Shown here one piece after another: positions 16,978 through 25,384 of a DNA stretch of 63,278 bases. Source of the DNA: an uncultured Bacteroidota bacterium (GTDB lineage: Bacteria > Bacteroidota > Bacteroidia > Bacteroidales > WCHB1-69); contig CADBQG010000024.1 in the NCBI GenBank assembly GCA_902796805.1, positions 1 to 63,278 on the forward strand, in the 5' to 3' direction. Every line of letters begins with the position of its first letter. Within the stretch, counting starts at the first letter, position 1. A program made the translations under genes and the position numbers. The notes below the pieces were generated by a model, which made no database searches, was not told the origin of the DNA, and saw nothing but the letters and a program-made list of their open reading frames with translations.

Positions 16978-17751
16978 CTAAACTGTGTATCCGTTCTTGA
17001 GAAGGAACTCCTTGGCCAGGTTCATGTAGTTCACGTGCCCCACCGACTTGATGTCGTACACCGCTATCGGCTTGCCGTAGCTGGGGGCCTCGCTCAGGCG
17101 CACGGTCCTGGTTATGACGGTGTCGAACACTATGTCGCGGCAATGGAACTTCACGTCCTCGTACACGGCGTTGGCCGACTTGAAGCGGTTTGTGTACATG
17201 GTCATGAGAATGCCCTCGATGGACAGTTCCGGGTTCATGTTCGACTGCACGATTCTGACGGTGTTGAGGAGCTTTCCAAGTCCTTCGAGAGCGAAGTATT
17301 CGCATTGCACGGGGATTATCACCGAGTCGGCGGCCACGAGCGCGTTGAGCGTTACAAGACCGAGCGATGGTGCGCAGTCGATGAAGATGAAGTCGTAGTC
17401 GTTCTTCACGTTGTTCAAGGCGTCCTTCATGCGGTATTCGCGCCGGTCGTATGATATCATCTCTATTTCGGCTCCCACGAGGTGTATGGTGGCCGGCATG
17501 AGGAAGAGGTTTGGGGTGGAGGTCTCCACTACGGCCTCGGAGGCCATCTTGCCGTTCACTATGCAGTCGTAGATGCTTATGGTGCTGTCGTCGGGGTACA
17601 CGCCCACGCCGCTCGAAGCGTTGCCCTGCGGGTCAGCGTCCACAAGAAGCACGCGGAAGTCGAGCAGTGCCAGCGAGGCGGCCAAGTTCACGGCCGTGGT
17701 TGTCTTCCCGACACCACCCTTTTGGTTGACAATGGCGACAATCTTACCCAT
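16978..17751 (-). CDS. parA: Chromosome-partitioning ATPase ParA (Soj)
   Basis: 257 residues. Deviant Walker A KGGVGKTTTAVNLAAS at residues 11-26, Walker A' VLLVDADPQGN, and Walker B FIFIDCAPSLGLVT. This is the short chromosomal Soj form without an N-terminal helix-turn-helix. With ParB it segregates the origin region. The ATG directly abuts the stop codon of the DUF3276 gene. Confidence 0.96.
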   Translation of the reverse strand: MGKIVAIVNQKGGVGKTTTAVNLAASLALLDFRVLLVDADPQGNASSGVGVYPDDSTISIYDCIVNGKMASEAVVETSTPNLFLMPATIHLVGAEIEMISYDRREYRMKDALNNVKNDYDFIFIDCAPSLGLVTLNALVAADSVIIPVQCEYFALEGLGKLLNTVRIVQSNMNPELSIEGILMTMYTNRFKSANAVYEDVKFHCRDIVFDTVITRTVRLSEAPSYGKPIAVYDIKSVGHVNYMNLAKEFLLKNGYTV

Positions 17752-18102
17752 CTACAAAGCGAGGTCTATGTCGTCGAAACTTATGTCGTTGATCTCGTCG
17801 GAGCCTGACTCCTTCCCGAACGACTCCGAGTCGAAGAACTCCTCGGCGGGCTCCTCGCCGAACTCTATGAAGTCGATGACTCCGGACAGGGCGTTTTTGA
17901 ACTTCTCGAAGTCCTCCTTGTACAGGAAAATCTTGTGCTTCTCGTAGGTGAAGTTGCCTGTGTCAGGGTCTGTCTTCCGCTTGCTTTCGGTGATTGTCAG
18001 GTAGAGTTCCTCGTTCCTGCTTTTCTTCACGTCGAAGAAGTAAGTCCTTTTCCCGGCTTTCACGGCCCTTGAAAGAACCTCGTTTTTGTCTTGGTTTTCC
18101 AT
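17752..18102 (-). CDS. DUF3276 / PUR-domain nucleic-acid-binding protein
   Basis: 116 residues. The PUR repeat region KAGKRTYFFDVKKSRNEELY, LTITESKRK and KHKIFLYKEDFEKFKNAL (about 14-80) matches DUF3276, bacterial homologues of PUR-alpha that bind single-stranded DNA or RNA. The C-terminal 30 residues are strongly acidic (EFGEEPAEEFFDSE). First gene of the parA-parB operon, with its own perfect -7 element 36 bases upstream (18138-18145). Confidence 0.85.
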   Translation of the reverse strand: MENQDKNEVLSRAVKAGKRTYFFDVKKSRNEELYLTITESKRKTDPDTGNFTYEKHKIFLYKEDFEKFKNALSGVIDFIEFGEEPAEEFFDSESFGKESGSDEINDISFDDIDLAL

Positions 18103-18137
18103 ATTCGTCTGTTTCTTCTAAAACGCTAATTCAACTG

Positions 18138-18145
18138 CAAAATTA
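18138..18145 (-). promoter_or_regulatory. -7 promoter element for DUF3276-parA-parB
   Basis: Minus strand TAATTTTG, perfect TAnnTTTG, with GTTG 17 bases upstream as a partial -33 box. Confidence 0.6.
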
Positions 18146-18181
18146 CTTATTTTTATAAATAACAACGTGTTTGTTGATATT

Positions 18182-20110
18182 TTATTTTCTTCTTTGTTGG
18201 TTCTGTTGCTGTTTGAGCATCTGTGCCTGCTGTTTCTGCAGTTCCTCCATCTTCAGCTCCCATCTCGACTTTTTGACGGGTTTCTTCATGTTTTGCTGCA
18301 GGGTGTCGTGAAGTTTTTCCTCGTTGATGGCCGCCCTGAAGATCCACATCTGCACGAATGTGAAGATGTTGAACAGGAGGTAGTAGTATGTCAGCGCTGA
18401 CGAGAAGTTGTTGAACATAAAGAGGAACATTATCGGCATCGAGTACATCATGATGTTCATCATGCGCTGCTGGTCCTTGTTGCCCTGAGTCGGGCTCATG
18501 AGCTTGTTGTTAAGCCATGTGTACACGAGTGTCGCTATGGTCATCAGGATGGTGAAAAGGCTCATGTGGTCGCCGTAGAGCGGAACCGAGAAGCCGAAGT
18601 CCCAGATGGAGTCGTATGTTGACAGATCCTCGGCCCAGAGGAACGACTTCTGCCGCAGTTCGTAGGCGGCGGGGAAGAAGCGGTACATAGCGATCAGGAT
18701 TGGCATCTGCAGGAGCATGGGGAGGCATCCGCCCGCAGGCTTCACTCCGGCGCTGCGGTACAGCGACATTGTGGCCTGCTGCTTCTTCATCATGTCCTCG
18801 TCCTTGGGGTATTTCGCGTTTATGGCTTCGATTTCCGGCTTCAGAGCGCGCATCTTGGCCGACGACATGTAGGTCTTGTAGCTCACCGGCAGCAGCACTA
18901 TCTTCAGTCCTATAGTGAGCAGCAGGATTATGAGTCCGTAATGCAGGCCGAATCCCTCTAACCAGTTGAACACCGGGATGATGACACCCCTGTTGATCCA
19001 GTGCAGCAGGAAAAACCCCCAGCCGAGAGGCACCTGCCGCTCAAGTTTCTGGTCGTAGCCCTTCAGGATCCTGTACTGGTTCGGTCCCGCGTAGATCTTC
19101 ATGCCGAAATGTCCGTCCTTGAGATCGCCGATTTCAAAGTCGAGGTCGGCGTTGCAGTTCTTGAGCACCGTGTTGTCATTGCTCTCCGGGGTCTGGACCG
19201 CAAGACTCCCCGAGGTGAACTGGGCGTCGTCTTTGGCCATGAGGCACGTTGTGAAGAACTGTTGTTTGAAGGAGACCCACTTGAGAGGCGATGTGAAGTC
19301 CTTCTTGTCGGGCTTGCGCTCGTCGAGGTTTTTCACGTCCCCGCCGTTGTCCATGTAATATATGGATGTTATGTTCTTCTCGTAGTCGTAGTTCTTCTCC
19401 ACGCACTTCGGCTGGGCGCCCCACTGGATTGTGAAGTTGCGCTTGTTGGGATAGAGGTATCCGTCCATGTTCACGAAGTTCACGTCAAAGTCGAACATGT
19501 AGTCGTCTTTCTTGAAGGTGTACGCATACTCGATATATGCCTCCTTGTCGAGCAAGCTGCATTGTGCGCTGTCGGTCTTGGCGTTGGGGTAGAGCCTGAG
19601 GATGAGCTTGTTGTTTTTATCGTCAACGGTGAGTTTCTCGCCGCTCTCCGACACGAAGTGGCAGTCGCCGGTGGAGATCTCGCCCTGGTTTCCGAGCATG
19701 AGCTTGATATCCATTTCCTGCGAGCCGCCCTCGAACATCACGAGCGGTTTCTTTGCGGAATCTTTCGGTGTGTAGCGGTATATGTCCTTGAGTTCCACCT
19801 GCTTCAGTGTGCCGCCTTTTTTGCCGAAGTGGTACACGGCTTTTTCCGTCTCCACGATATAGTCGCCATCGCCCACCTGTGCGTTGGAGAAAGCCTCCGC
19901 GAGAGGGGTCTGCTTTTCGGCCGCCGGCACAGGGTCGTCCTCGTCGTTTAGCGAGAGGTCTTTCATCTCCATGGATTTCTGTTCTTCCTCTGCCTGCAAT
20001 TGTTCCATCCGGGCCTCCTGCTGCTTCTTGACCTGTGATGACTGGTAGAAGCTGAACCCGAGAAAAAGGGCGAAGATAAGCAGAAGTCCGATAACCGTGT
20101 TCCTGTCCAT
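18182..20110 (-). CDS. yidC: Membrane protein insertase YidC
   Basis: 642 residues, the long Gram-negative form. TM1 is VIGLLLIFALFLGFSFYQ (5-22), then a large periplasmic P1 domain (to about 390), then the conserved core: LHWINRGVIIPVFNWLEGFG, KIVLLPVSYKTYMSSAKM, MKKQQATMSLYRSAGVKPAG, GCLPMLLQMPILIAMYRFFP, and a last TM block with NNFSSALTYYYLLFNIFTF. The C-tail is basic and glutamine-rich (KQQQNQQRRK), able to contact ribosomes. It inserts proteins into the inner membrane with or without Sec. The ATG at 20110 was chosen over an upstream in-frame ATG because a perfect -7 element lies at 20133-20140, inside the longer frame. Confidence 0.97.
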   Translation of the reverse strand: MDRNTVIGLLLIFALFLGFSFYQSSQVKKQQEARMEQLQAEEEQKSMEMKDLSLNDEDDPVPAAEKQTPLAEAFSNAQVGDGDYIVETEKAVYHFGKKGGTLKQVELKDIYRYTPKDSAKKPLVMFEGGSQEMDIKLMLGNQGEISTGDCHFVSESGEKLTVDDKNNKLILRLYPNAKTDSAQCSLLDKEAYIEYAYTFKKDDYMFDFDVNFVNMDGYLYPNKRNFTIQWGAQPKCVEKNYDYEKNITSIYYMDNGGDVKNLDERKPDKKDFTSPLKWVSFKQQFFTTCLMAKDDAQFTSGSLAVQTPESNDNTVLKNCNADLDFEIGDLKDGHFGMKIYAGPNQYRILKGYDQKLERQVPLGWGFFLLHWINRGVIIPVFNWLEGFGLHYGLIILLLTIGLKIVLLPVSYKTYMSSAKMRALKPEIEAINAKYPKDEDMMKKQQATMSLYRSAGVKPAGGCLPMLLQMPILIAMYRFFPAAYELRQKSFLWAEDLSTYDSIWDFGFSVPLYGDHMSLFTILMTIATLVYTWLNNKLMSPTQGNKDQQRMMNIMMYSMPIMFLFMFNNFSSALTYYYLLFNIFTFVQMWIFRAAINEEKLHDTLQQNMKKPVKKSRWELKMEELQKQQAQMLKQQQNQQRRK

Positions 20111-20132
20111 TATTTGAATTTTAAATTGGCCG

Positions 20133-20140
20133 CAAAGGTA
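20133..20140 (-). promoter_or_regulatory. -7 promoter element for yidC
   Basis: Minus strand TACCTTTG, perfect TAnnTTTG, about 23 bases before the yidC ATG. Confidence 0.65.
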
Positions 20141-20188
20141 CAAAATATTTTGTATCATACCCTGCGGCATGAAGCGGTTAAGCGGCAA

Positions 20189-20785
20189 TCACCATTCGCG
20201 GCATACTTCTTCGAGCATCTGCCACAGCAACCTGGTGGGGAGTCCCATCACGTTGTAGAACGAGCCGTGGACCTCGCGAATGCCAACATAGCCTATCCAT
20301 TCCTGCACTCCGTAAGATCCGGCCTTGTCGTAGGGAAGGTATTTGTCAATGTAGTACTCTATCATCTCGTCGGAGAGGGTTTCGAAGACTACGTCTGTGG
20401 TGCGGAAGTCGGTGATCTGCTTTTTCGGTGTCGCCACGGTGAGACCGCTGTACACGGTGTGCCTGTTTCCCGAGAGTGTACGGAGCATCCTCACGGCTTC
20501 GGCCCTGTCCTTGGGCTTGCCCACCACTTGTCCGTCCACGACAACGATGGTGTCGCAGGTGATGAAGACAGTCTTTTCAGGGTAGTCGCCAAGTCTGATT
20601 GGCGACATCTTGAGCCGCGAAAGCCCCATGACTATGTCCTGAGGAGCGTCTTCGGCGTTGAAGCGCTCCTCCACTTCGGTGCTGATGATTTCGAAGTCGA
20701 CACCCATGCCGGCGAGGAGTTCTCTCCTGCGCGGCGATTTTGAGGCGAGGAAGACTTTGTATTCCTTGAGAACGTCAACGAGCAT
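20189..20785 (-). CDS. maf: Maf-family nucleotide pyrophosphatase
   Basis: 198 residues. LASKSPRRRELLAGMG is the Maf substrate-loop motif, TCDTIVVVDGQVVGKP contains the catalytic aspartate, and SGLTVATP and YDKAGSYGVQEW are further conserved blocks. These house-cleaning enzymes hydrolyse dTTP, UTP or modified NTPs, and are loosely linked to cell-division control. The ATG at 20785 overlaps the GH57 stop by one base (TGATG), so it is translationally coupled to the glycogen cluster. Confidence 0.92.
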   Translation of the reverse strand: MLVDVLKEYKVFLASKSPRRRELLAGMGVDFEIISTEVEERFNAEDAPQDIVMGLSRLKMSPIRLGDYPEKTVFITCDTIVVVDGQVVGKPKDRAEAVRMLRTLSGNRHTVYSGLTVATPKKQITDFRTTDVVFETLSDEMIEYYIDKYLPYDKAGSYGVQEWIGYVGIREVHGSFYNVMGLPTRLLWQMLEEVCREW

Positions 20786-21984
20786 CACTCCCTGATTCCT
20801 TCCTCCAACTGCAGTTTCACGTCGTTGAGGACGTTCATGTAGTTGATGAATGCCTGGTAGGGCGATGAATACACGTCGAAGTTCCTCTTCACGGAGCGGT
20901 GCTCGAACCATTTCGAACTCATGAAGTTGAAGTGGTCTGCGGCCTGGAGCCTGAGCCAGGCGAGTTTTGCTTCGCTGTCTTCCGACTTCTCATATAGTTC
21001 TTCAATTCTGAAGAGTTGCCCGAAGGCCTCCTTCTGGAGTTCGTTGCCAAGCCACTCGTTGGTGTCCTTCTCCTCGCCGGAGTAGGAGATGGCCCACGGA
21101 GCGTGCATTGTTGACGGGTTCATTTCCAAGGAGAGGACATCCTGCGGCGATATGAACCTGTAGTTCTCGTCGGCGAGAAGTCTGTCGACGAGGTTGTTGA
21201 AGAACTCGAATATCCCGGTGTCTGCGGTGTAGTGCTCGCCTATGGTTTCGTAGTCCCAGTACAAGTTGATGAGCGGATTCTCGTTGTCGCGCTTGCAGTT
21301 GTTGAGAAAGTTGAGGTATTTCTCCCCGGTGAGCGGGTACATGTCCCAGCTCTTGTCGGTGAACCGCAGTGTTATGTCGTCGCACAGCTGGTAGGAGCGC
21401 AGGAGCAGCCTCACGTCTGTCTGGTAAGGGTTGCAGTAGAGGTATGTGGGGCTTTTCCAACCGAGGATGTGTCTTGCGCCCTCGGTTAGTATTACGCGGT
21501 ATCCGGCGTTGCCGAGCCATTCCCCGATATCGTCGGAGTATATGATTTCGGTGTTGCAGAACGATACCGGCTTGACGCCGAAGGTGTTTTGGAGCAGTTC
21601 CTCCTGAAGGCGCACCTGCTCCATAAAAGCTTTCTCGCCGTGCAGCGAGGCCAGGCTGTGAGTGAACGTGCTGCCGGTGATTTCAACACAGCCCGTTGCC
21701 ACCAGCTCCCTGAAGCTGTCGATAACTTCAGGACAGTATTTTTCAAAGAGTGTTATGGAACTCCCTGAAATGCTGAAACTTACCTTAAACTTCCCCTGGC
21801 TCTTGCGGATTGTCTCCAGGATAGTCCTGTTGGCGGGGAGGTAGCATCTTTCCGCGAGTCTGCGGGTCAGGTACTGGTTCTGGTAGTCGTCGTAGTAGTT
21901 GTGGTTCCTGTTGATGTCGAAGAACCTGTAGGTGCGCAGTCGGAAAGGCTGGCTGATCTGAAAGTGGAAGCAAATATTATTCAT
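20785..21984 (-). CDS. Glycoside hydrolase family 57 (alpha-amylase / glucanotransferase type)
   Basis: 399 residues, cytoplasmic (no signal peptide). GH57 landmarks: HFQISQP at the start (H7), EITGSTFTHSLASL in region 2, FCNTEIIYSD with the probable nucleophile E146, and LYWDYETIGEHY with the probable acid D244. GH57 enzymes act on alpha-1,4-glucans as amylases, 4-alpha-glucanotransferases or branching enzymes; this one is shorter than typical branching enzymes. It overlaps the GT4 gene by 8 bases (ATGAATAA) and sits between it and maf. Role in glycogen remodelling is inferred from the neighbours. Confidence 0.88.
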   Translation of the reverse strand: MNNICFHFQISQPFRLRTYRFFDINRNHNYYDDYQNQYLTRRLAERCYLPANRTILETIRKSQGKFKVSFSISGSSITLFEKYCPEVIDSFRELVATGCVEITGSTFTHSLASLHGEKAFMEQVRLQEELLQNTFGVKPVSFCNTEIIYSDDIGEWLGNAGYRVILTEGARHILGWKSPTYLYCNPYQTDVRLLLRSYQLCDDITLRFTDKSWDMYPLTGEKYLNFLNNCKRDNENPLINLYWDYETIGEHYTADTGIFEFFNNLVDRLLADENYRFISPQDVLSLEMNPSTMHAPWAISYSGEEKDTNEWLGNELQKEAFGQLFRIEELYEKSEDSEAKLAWLRLQAADHFNFMSSKWFEHRSVKRNFDVYSSPYQAFINYMNVLNDVKLQLEEGIRE

Positions 21985-23260
21985 GATGAAGAGTTTTTTC
22001 GTAAATGTTGATGAGTTTCCGTGCCACGTTCTCCCATTTAAGGCGGTCCACCTCCGCGGCGCCCTTTTCGGCGAAAAGCCTTGAGAGGGCGGGGTAGTGG
22101 AGAAGCCCGTAGATGGCGTCGGCGGTGGCGTCGATGTCCCAGAAATCGACCTTTATGGCGTGTGTCAGCACTTCGGCCACGCCAGACTGCTTGGATATTA
22201 CCACAGGGACTTTCGCCCTCATGGCCTCGAGGGGCGATATGCCGAAGGGCTCCGACACGGATGGCATCACGTAAACGTCGCTCATGCCGAACATGGTGTC
22301 GATGTCCTCGCCTCGCAAGAACCCGGTGAAGTGGAATCTGTCGGACATTCCCAGTTCGGCGACGCGCTCTATGATCTGGGGCAGCATGTCGCCGTCGCCG
22401 GCAAGCACAAACCGCACGTCAGGGTCATGGTCGAGGACACGCTTGGCGGTCTCCACGAAGTAGTCGGGGCCTTTCTGGAAAGTGACGCGCCCCAAAAATG
22501 TCACGATCTTCTCCGTGACAAACTTGTTGCGTTCCACGCTTTTGTTGTTGGGCTCCACTGCGTTGTGGAGGGTTACTACCTTTTCGGCGGGGATGCCGTA
22601 TTTGCCGATCACGATGTTCCTGGTGAGGTCGCTGACGGCGCACACTTTGTCGGCTGCGGTCATACCCTCCTTCTCGATGCCGTAAACTATGTCGTTGTAT
22701 TTTTCTCCGGAGCGGTCGAACTCGGTGGCGTGTATATGCACCACCAACGGCTTGCCGGAGGCTCGCTTTGCCGCGATGCCGGCCTTGTATGTGAGCCAGT
22801 CGTGGGCGTGGATTATGTCGAAGTCCTCGTTCCTGGCAATCTCGGCGGCTATGGCGGCGTACTGTTCCACTTCCTGCATCAGGTTGGGGCCGTACTTCCC
22901 GGAGAACAAGTATCTGCGCCTGCCGTCGCCAGCCGCACCGAGTGCGCCGCTTTCAATCTGGTTCACCACGTTGTAGTAGTCGTCAAGCCCTATGTAGGGT
23001 ATCAGTTTGCTGTTGACCTGGATGAAAGACGTCATGTCAGAACCGGGGAACAGGGCGTTGCGCGGGTCGTACTCCACGTCGCTGCCGTTCACAATCCTGA
23101 CGTACGATGTGTCCTCATCGCCTGAGGCCTTCGGCATTACGAAAGTCACCTGCACACCGTTGAGCGCCAGGCCTTTGGTGAGGCCGTAGCAGGCCGTCCC
23201 CAGACCGCCTGAGATGTGAGGGGGGAATTCCCATCCGAACATCAGTACTTTCATTGGCAT
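21977..23260 (-). CDS. GT4-family glycosyltransferase (glycogen synthase-like)
   Basis: 427 residues. GT-B fold with N-terminal FGWEFPPHISGGLGTACYGL (GGLG donor-phosphate loop), IIHAHDWLTYKAG, and the C-terminal nucleotide-sugar site VTFLGRVTFQKGPDYFVE and PSVSEPFGISPLEAMRAKVP. Family GT4 retaining transferases use UDP-, GDP- or ADP-sugars. Placement between a debranching enzyme and a GH57 suggests glycogen or alpha-glucan synthesis from nucleotide glucose. Starts are possible at 23260 (MPMKV) or 23254 (MKV). It follows the debranching gene by 12 bases. Confidence 0.85.
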   Translation of the reverse strand: MPMKVLMFGWEFPPHISGGLGTACYGLTKGLALNGVQVTFVMPKASGDEDTSYVRIVNGSDVEYDPRNALFPGSDMTSFIQVNSKLIPYIGLDDYYNVVNQIESGALGAAGDGRRRYLFSGKYGPNLMQEVEQYAAIAAEIARNEDFDIIHAHDWLTYKAGIAAKRASGKPLVVHIHATEFDRSGEKYNDIVYGIEKEGMTAADKVCAVSDLTRNIVIGKYGIPAEKVVTLHNAVEPNNKSVERNKFVTEKIVTFLGRVTFQKGPDYFVETAKRVLDHDPDVRFVLAGDGDMLPQIIERVAELGMSDRFHFTGFLRGEDIDTMFGMSDVYVMPSVSEPFGISPLEAMRAKVPVVISKQSGVAEVLTHAIKVDFWDIDATADAIYGLLHYPALSRLFAEKGAAEVDRLKWENVARKLINIYEKTLHHE

Positions 23261-23272
23261 AATGGTTGAGAT

Positions 23273-25213
23273 TTATTTGAGTTGGTCGATTTTCCATTTC
23301 ATATAGAGGAGGGCTGCCACGCTCCAGGCCTGCGAGATGCATCCGTTGGGCTTGAAAGGAGGGTCTCCGTCGGTTATTTCAGCGATGGTGGAGATGCCGT
23401 AGGTCTTCATGCAGCTGTCGAAGAGGTAGAACTTCTGCTGCAATATATCCGCCGCGCTTTCGGGATGAACCTTGATGAGGCAGTCTGTGTAGGGGAAGAG
23501 CAGCCATGGCCACGCGGTGCCCTGGTGGTAGGCCATGTCGCGCTGCGCCTGCGTGCCGCCGTAGTGCCCTTTGTACTCCGGGTCTTTCGGCGACAATGTG
23601 CGCAGACCCTTGCTGATGAGAAGCTCCTCTGAGGTTATCTTCAGAATCAGCTGCCGTATTTTCTCACTTATGGGGGCGAAGGGCAGCGAGGCGGCGATGA
23701 GCATGTTGGGGCGCACCTGGAAATTCTTGTAGTCGCCGTCAACATAGTCGGCGAGGTAGCCAAGTTCTTTCGACCAGAACGTCTCCTTGAACACGTTGGG
23801 GAAGCTTATCGACAGCGGCTCCCACTCCACTATGAAGTCCTTGTCGTGGCTCACACGTGCAAGGTCGAGGCCGAACTTGACGGCATTGTACCACATGGCG
23901 TTGATTTCCACCTGGCAACCGGTGCGCGGCGTGACGGGCCGTCCGTCCACGATGGCGTCCATCCAGGTGAGCGCCAGTCCGTCACCGCCGGCGTAAATGA
24001 GCCCGTTGTCCAGCATCCGTATGTTGTTCATCGTGCCGTCGCGGTAAGCGCATAATATCTGTTTTACTACAGAGCCGTACTTTGCCCACACTTTCTTGGG
24101 CTTGTTGATGTGGTCGCTGTAGATCTGTAGGCTGCGGATGAACCAGAGAGGGGCGTCCACGGAGTTGTAGCTTGCCGACTCCCCGGCCCCTATGTTCGGG
24201 AAAAGCCCGTCCTTGAGGTCTGCCAACATGCTGTCGGCAATCTCCTCGAAAAGCTCCGGCTTCCCTATGGCGAGGGTCAGTCCGGGCAGTGCGATGAACG
24301 TGTCCCGCCCCCAGCGTCCGAACCAGGGGTATCCGGCTATGACGTCCGTCTTGCCGTTACGCCTCACAATGAACTGCTCGGCAGCGTTCTTCAGGCAGTT
24401 CGGGAACGACGACCGAGCAGTGTGCCTTCCGGCCTCAACCTCGAACAACTCCGCGATGCTCGCAGGGTCAACGGGGGTTGTGCCTATGCTGAGGTACAGT
24501 TCGCTGCTCTTTACCTTCACCGTGAACACGCCAGGATGCCACAGGTCTTCAATGCCGTCATAGCCGCGCTCGATCTCCGCGCTGTATTCTACGTTGTAGT
24601 GCCAGTCGGGGTTGTGGCGGTAGTCCGCAACGTCGGAGAACTGGAAGTAAACCGGAGTGTAACCGCCGTACATGCAGAAGCCAGCGCCGTTCTTAACATT
24701 CTCGAAGCCAGTGTTCGCGAAAGGGTTGGCGTGCGTTAGGCTGTGCAGCCTCCTGAACGCCAGTAACGGCTCCACCTGAATGCTCACGTCGCTGATGTCG
24801 TCGAGAAAGGTGTATTTTATCAGTAGCCTCTCGCAGTCTTGCTGGAAAACCACCGACTTCTTGAAATTGAACTTTCCTACGCGGTATTCGTATGTGGGAG
24901 TGCCGTCGGCGGTGAACCCCTGGAGGTACTTGTTGCCCTTCGGGTCTATCACATTGCCTTGGTACTGGTGGATGCCGAGGTGGAAGTCCATGTCGTTGAC
25001 CACGATGTTCTCGTCGATTCTGGATACCAGCACGTGGCGCTCACCGTCGATGCCGTCCTGCGGTACGATGAAGAGCCCGTGGTATTTCCGAGTGTTGAGG
25101 CCGCAGAGCGTACTCGTGGCGAAGCAGCCGGTCCTGCTGCAGCGGAGTATCTCCCTCTCTTTCGAATATTCTATGTTTACTAAATCCTCTTTGCCGAACG
25201 ATATGTAACTCAT
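23273..25213 (-). CDS. Glycogen debranching enzyme (amylo-alpha-1,6-glucosidase)
   Basis: 646 residues. The N-terminal debranching domain includes STLCGLNTRKYHGLFIVPQD. The C-terminal (alpha/alpha)6 barrel of the GDE/GH133 family begins near residue 290 with GYPWFGRWGRDTFIALPGL (catalytic-site region), then CQVEINAMWYNAVKFG and YHQGTAWPWLLFPY. It removes alpha-1,6 branches from glycogen in the cytoplasm. The start was set at ATG 25213 (MSYISFG), after which homology begins at once; the longer open frame upstream has no support. A -7 element at 25299-25306 would give an 80-base leader. It heads the cluster with GT4, GH57 and maf. Confidence 0.92.
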   Translation of the reverse strand: MSYISFGKEDLVNIEYSKEREILRCSRTGCFATSTLCGLNTRKYHGLFIVPQDGIDGERHVLVSRIDENIVVNDMDFHLGIHQYQGNVIDPKGNKYLQGFTADGTPTYEYRVGKFNFKKSVVFQQDCERLLIKYTFLDDISDVSIQVEPLLAFRRLHSLTHANPFANTGFENVKNGAGFCMYGGYTPVYFQFSDVADYRHNPDWHYNVEYSAEIERGYDGIEDLWHPGVFTVKVKSSELYLSIGTTPVDPASIAELFEVEAGRHTARSSFPNCLKNAAEQFIVRRNGKTDVIAGYPWFGRWGRDTFIALPGLTLAIGKPELFEEIADSMLADLKDGLFPNIGAGESASYNSVDAPLWFIRSLQIYSDHINKPKKVWAKYGSVVKQILCAYRDGTMNNIRMLDNGLIYAGGDGLALTWMDAIVDGRPVTPRTGCQVEINAMWYNAVKFGLDLARVSHDKDFIVEWEPLSISFPNVFKETFWSKELGYLADYVDGDYKNFQVRPNMLIAASLPFAPISEKIRQLILKITSEELLISKGLRTLSPKDPEYKGHYGGTQAQRDMAYHQGTAWPWLLFPYTDCLIKVHPESAADILQQKFYLFDSCMKTYGISTIAEITDGDPPFKPNGCISQAWSVAALLYMKWKIDQLK

Positions 25214-25298
25214 CTTTGCTTCTTGGTGTTTCATTAAGAAAATAACACGTACCGTCAAAGACAAAACCTCATGAATGTCTTCTCGGAATACGTACCCG

Positions 25299-25306
25299 CA
25301 AAGATA
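25299..25306 (-). promoter_or_regulatory. -7 promoter element for the glycogen cluster
   Basis: Minus strand TATCTTTG, perfect TAnnTTTG, 86 bases before the debranching ATG. The long leader could hold regulation, but no structure is obvious. Confidence 0.55.
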
Positions 25307-25384
25307 TATTTTTATTTTCTTACGATGGCAGTTGGTCTATTTTTTTTTTTGATTTTTTTGTGGAAGTCAGCGAGGAATAGGCTT

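Noticed and set aside
16081-18145. parS site near parA/parB
   Set aside because: I looked for TGTTTCACGTGAAACA or a close variant by eye and saw none; a weaker site cannot be excluded.
19001-19951. 316-codon plus-strand frame inside yidC
   Set aside because: Antisense to a full-length YidC with conserved motifs throughout.
22097-23125. 342-codon plus-strand frame inside the GT4 gene
   Set aside because: Antisense shadow; the minus-strand GT4 motifs are complete.
25214-25384. Riboswitch in the 80-base leader of the glycogen cluster
   Set aside because: No conserved riboswitch core or stable stem could be recognised; only T-rich runs are visible.
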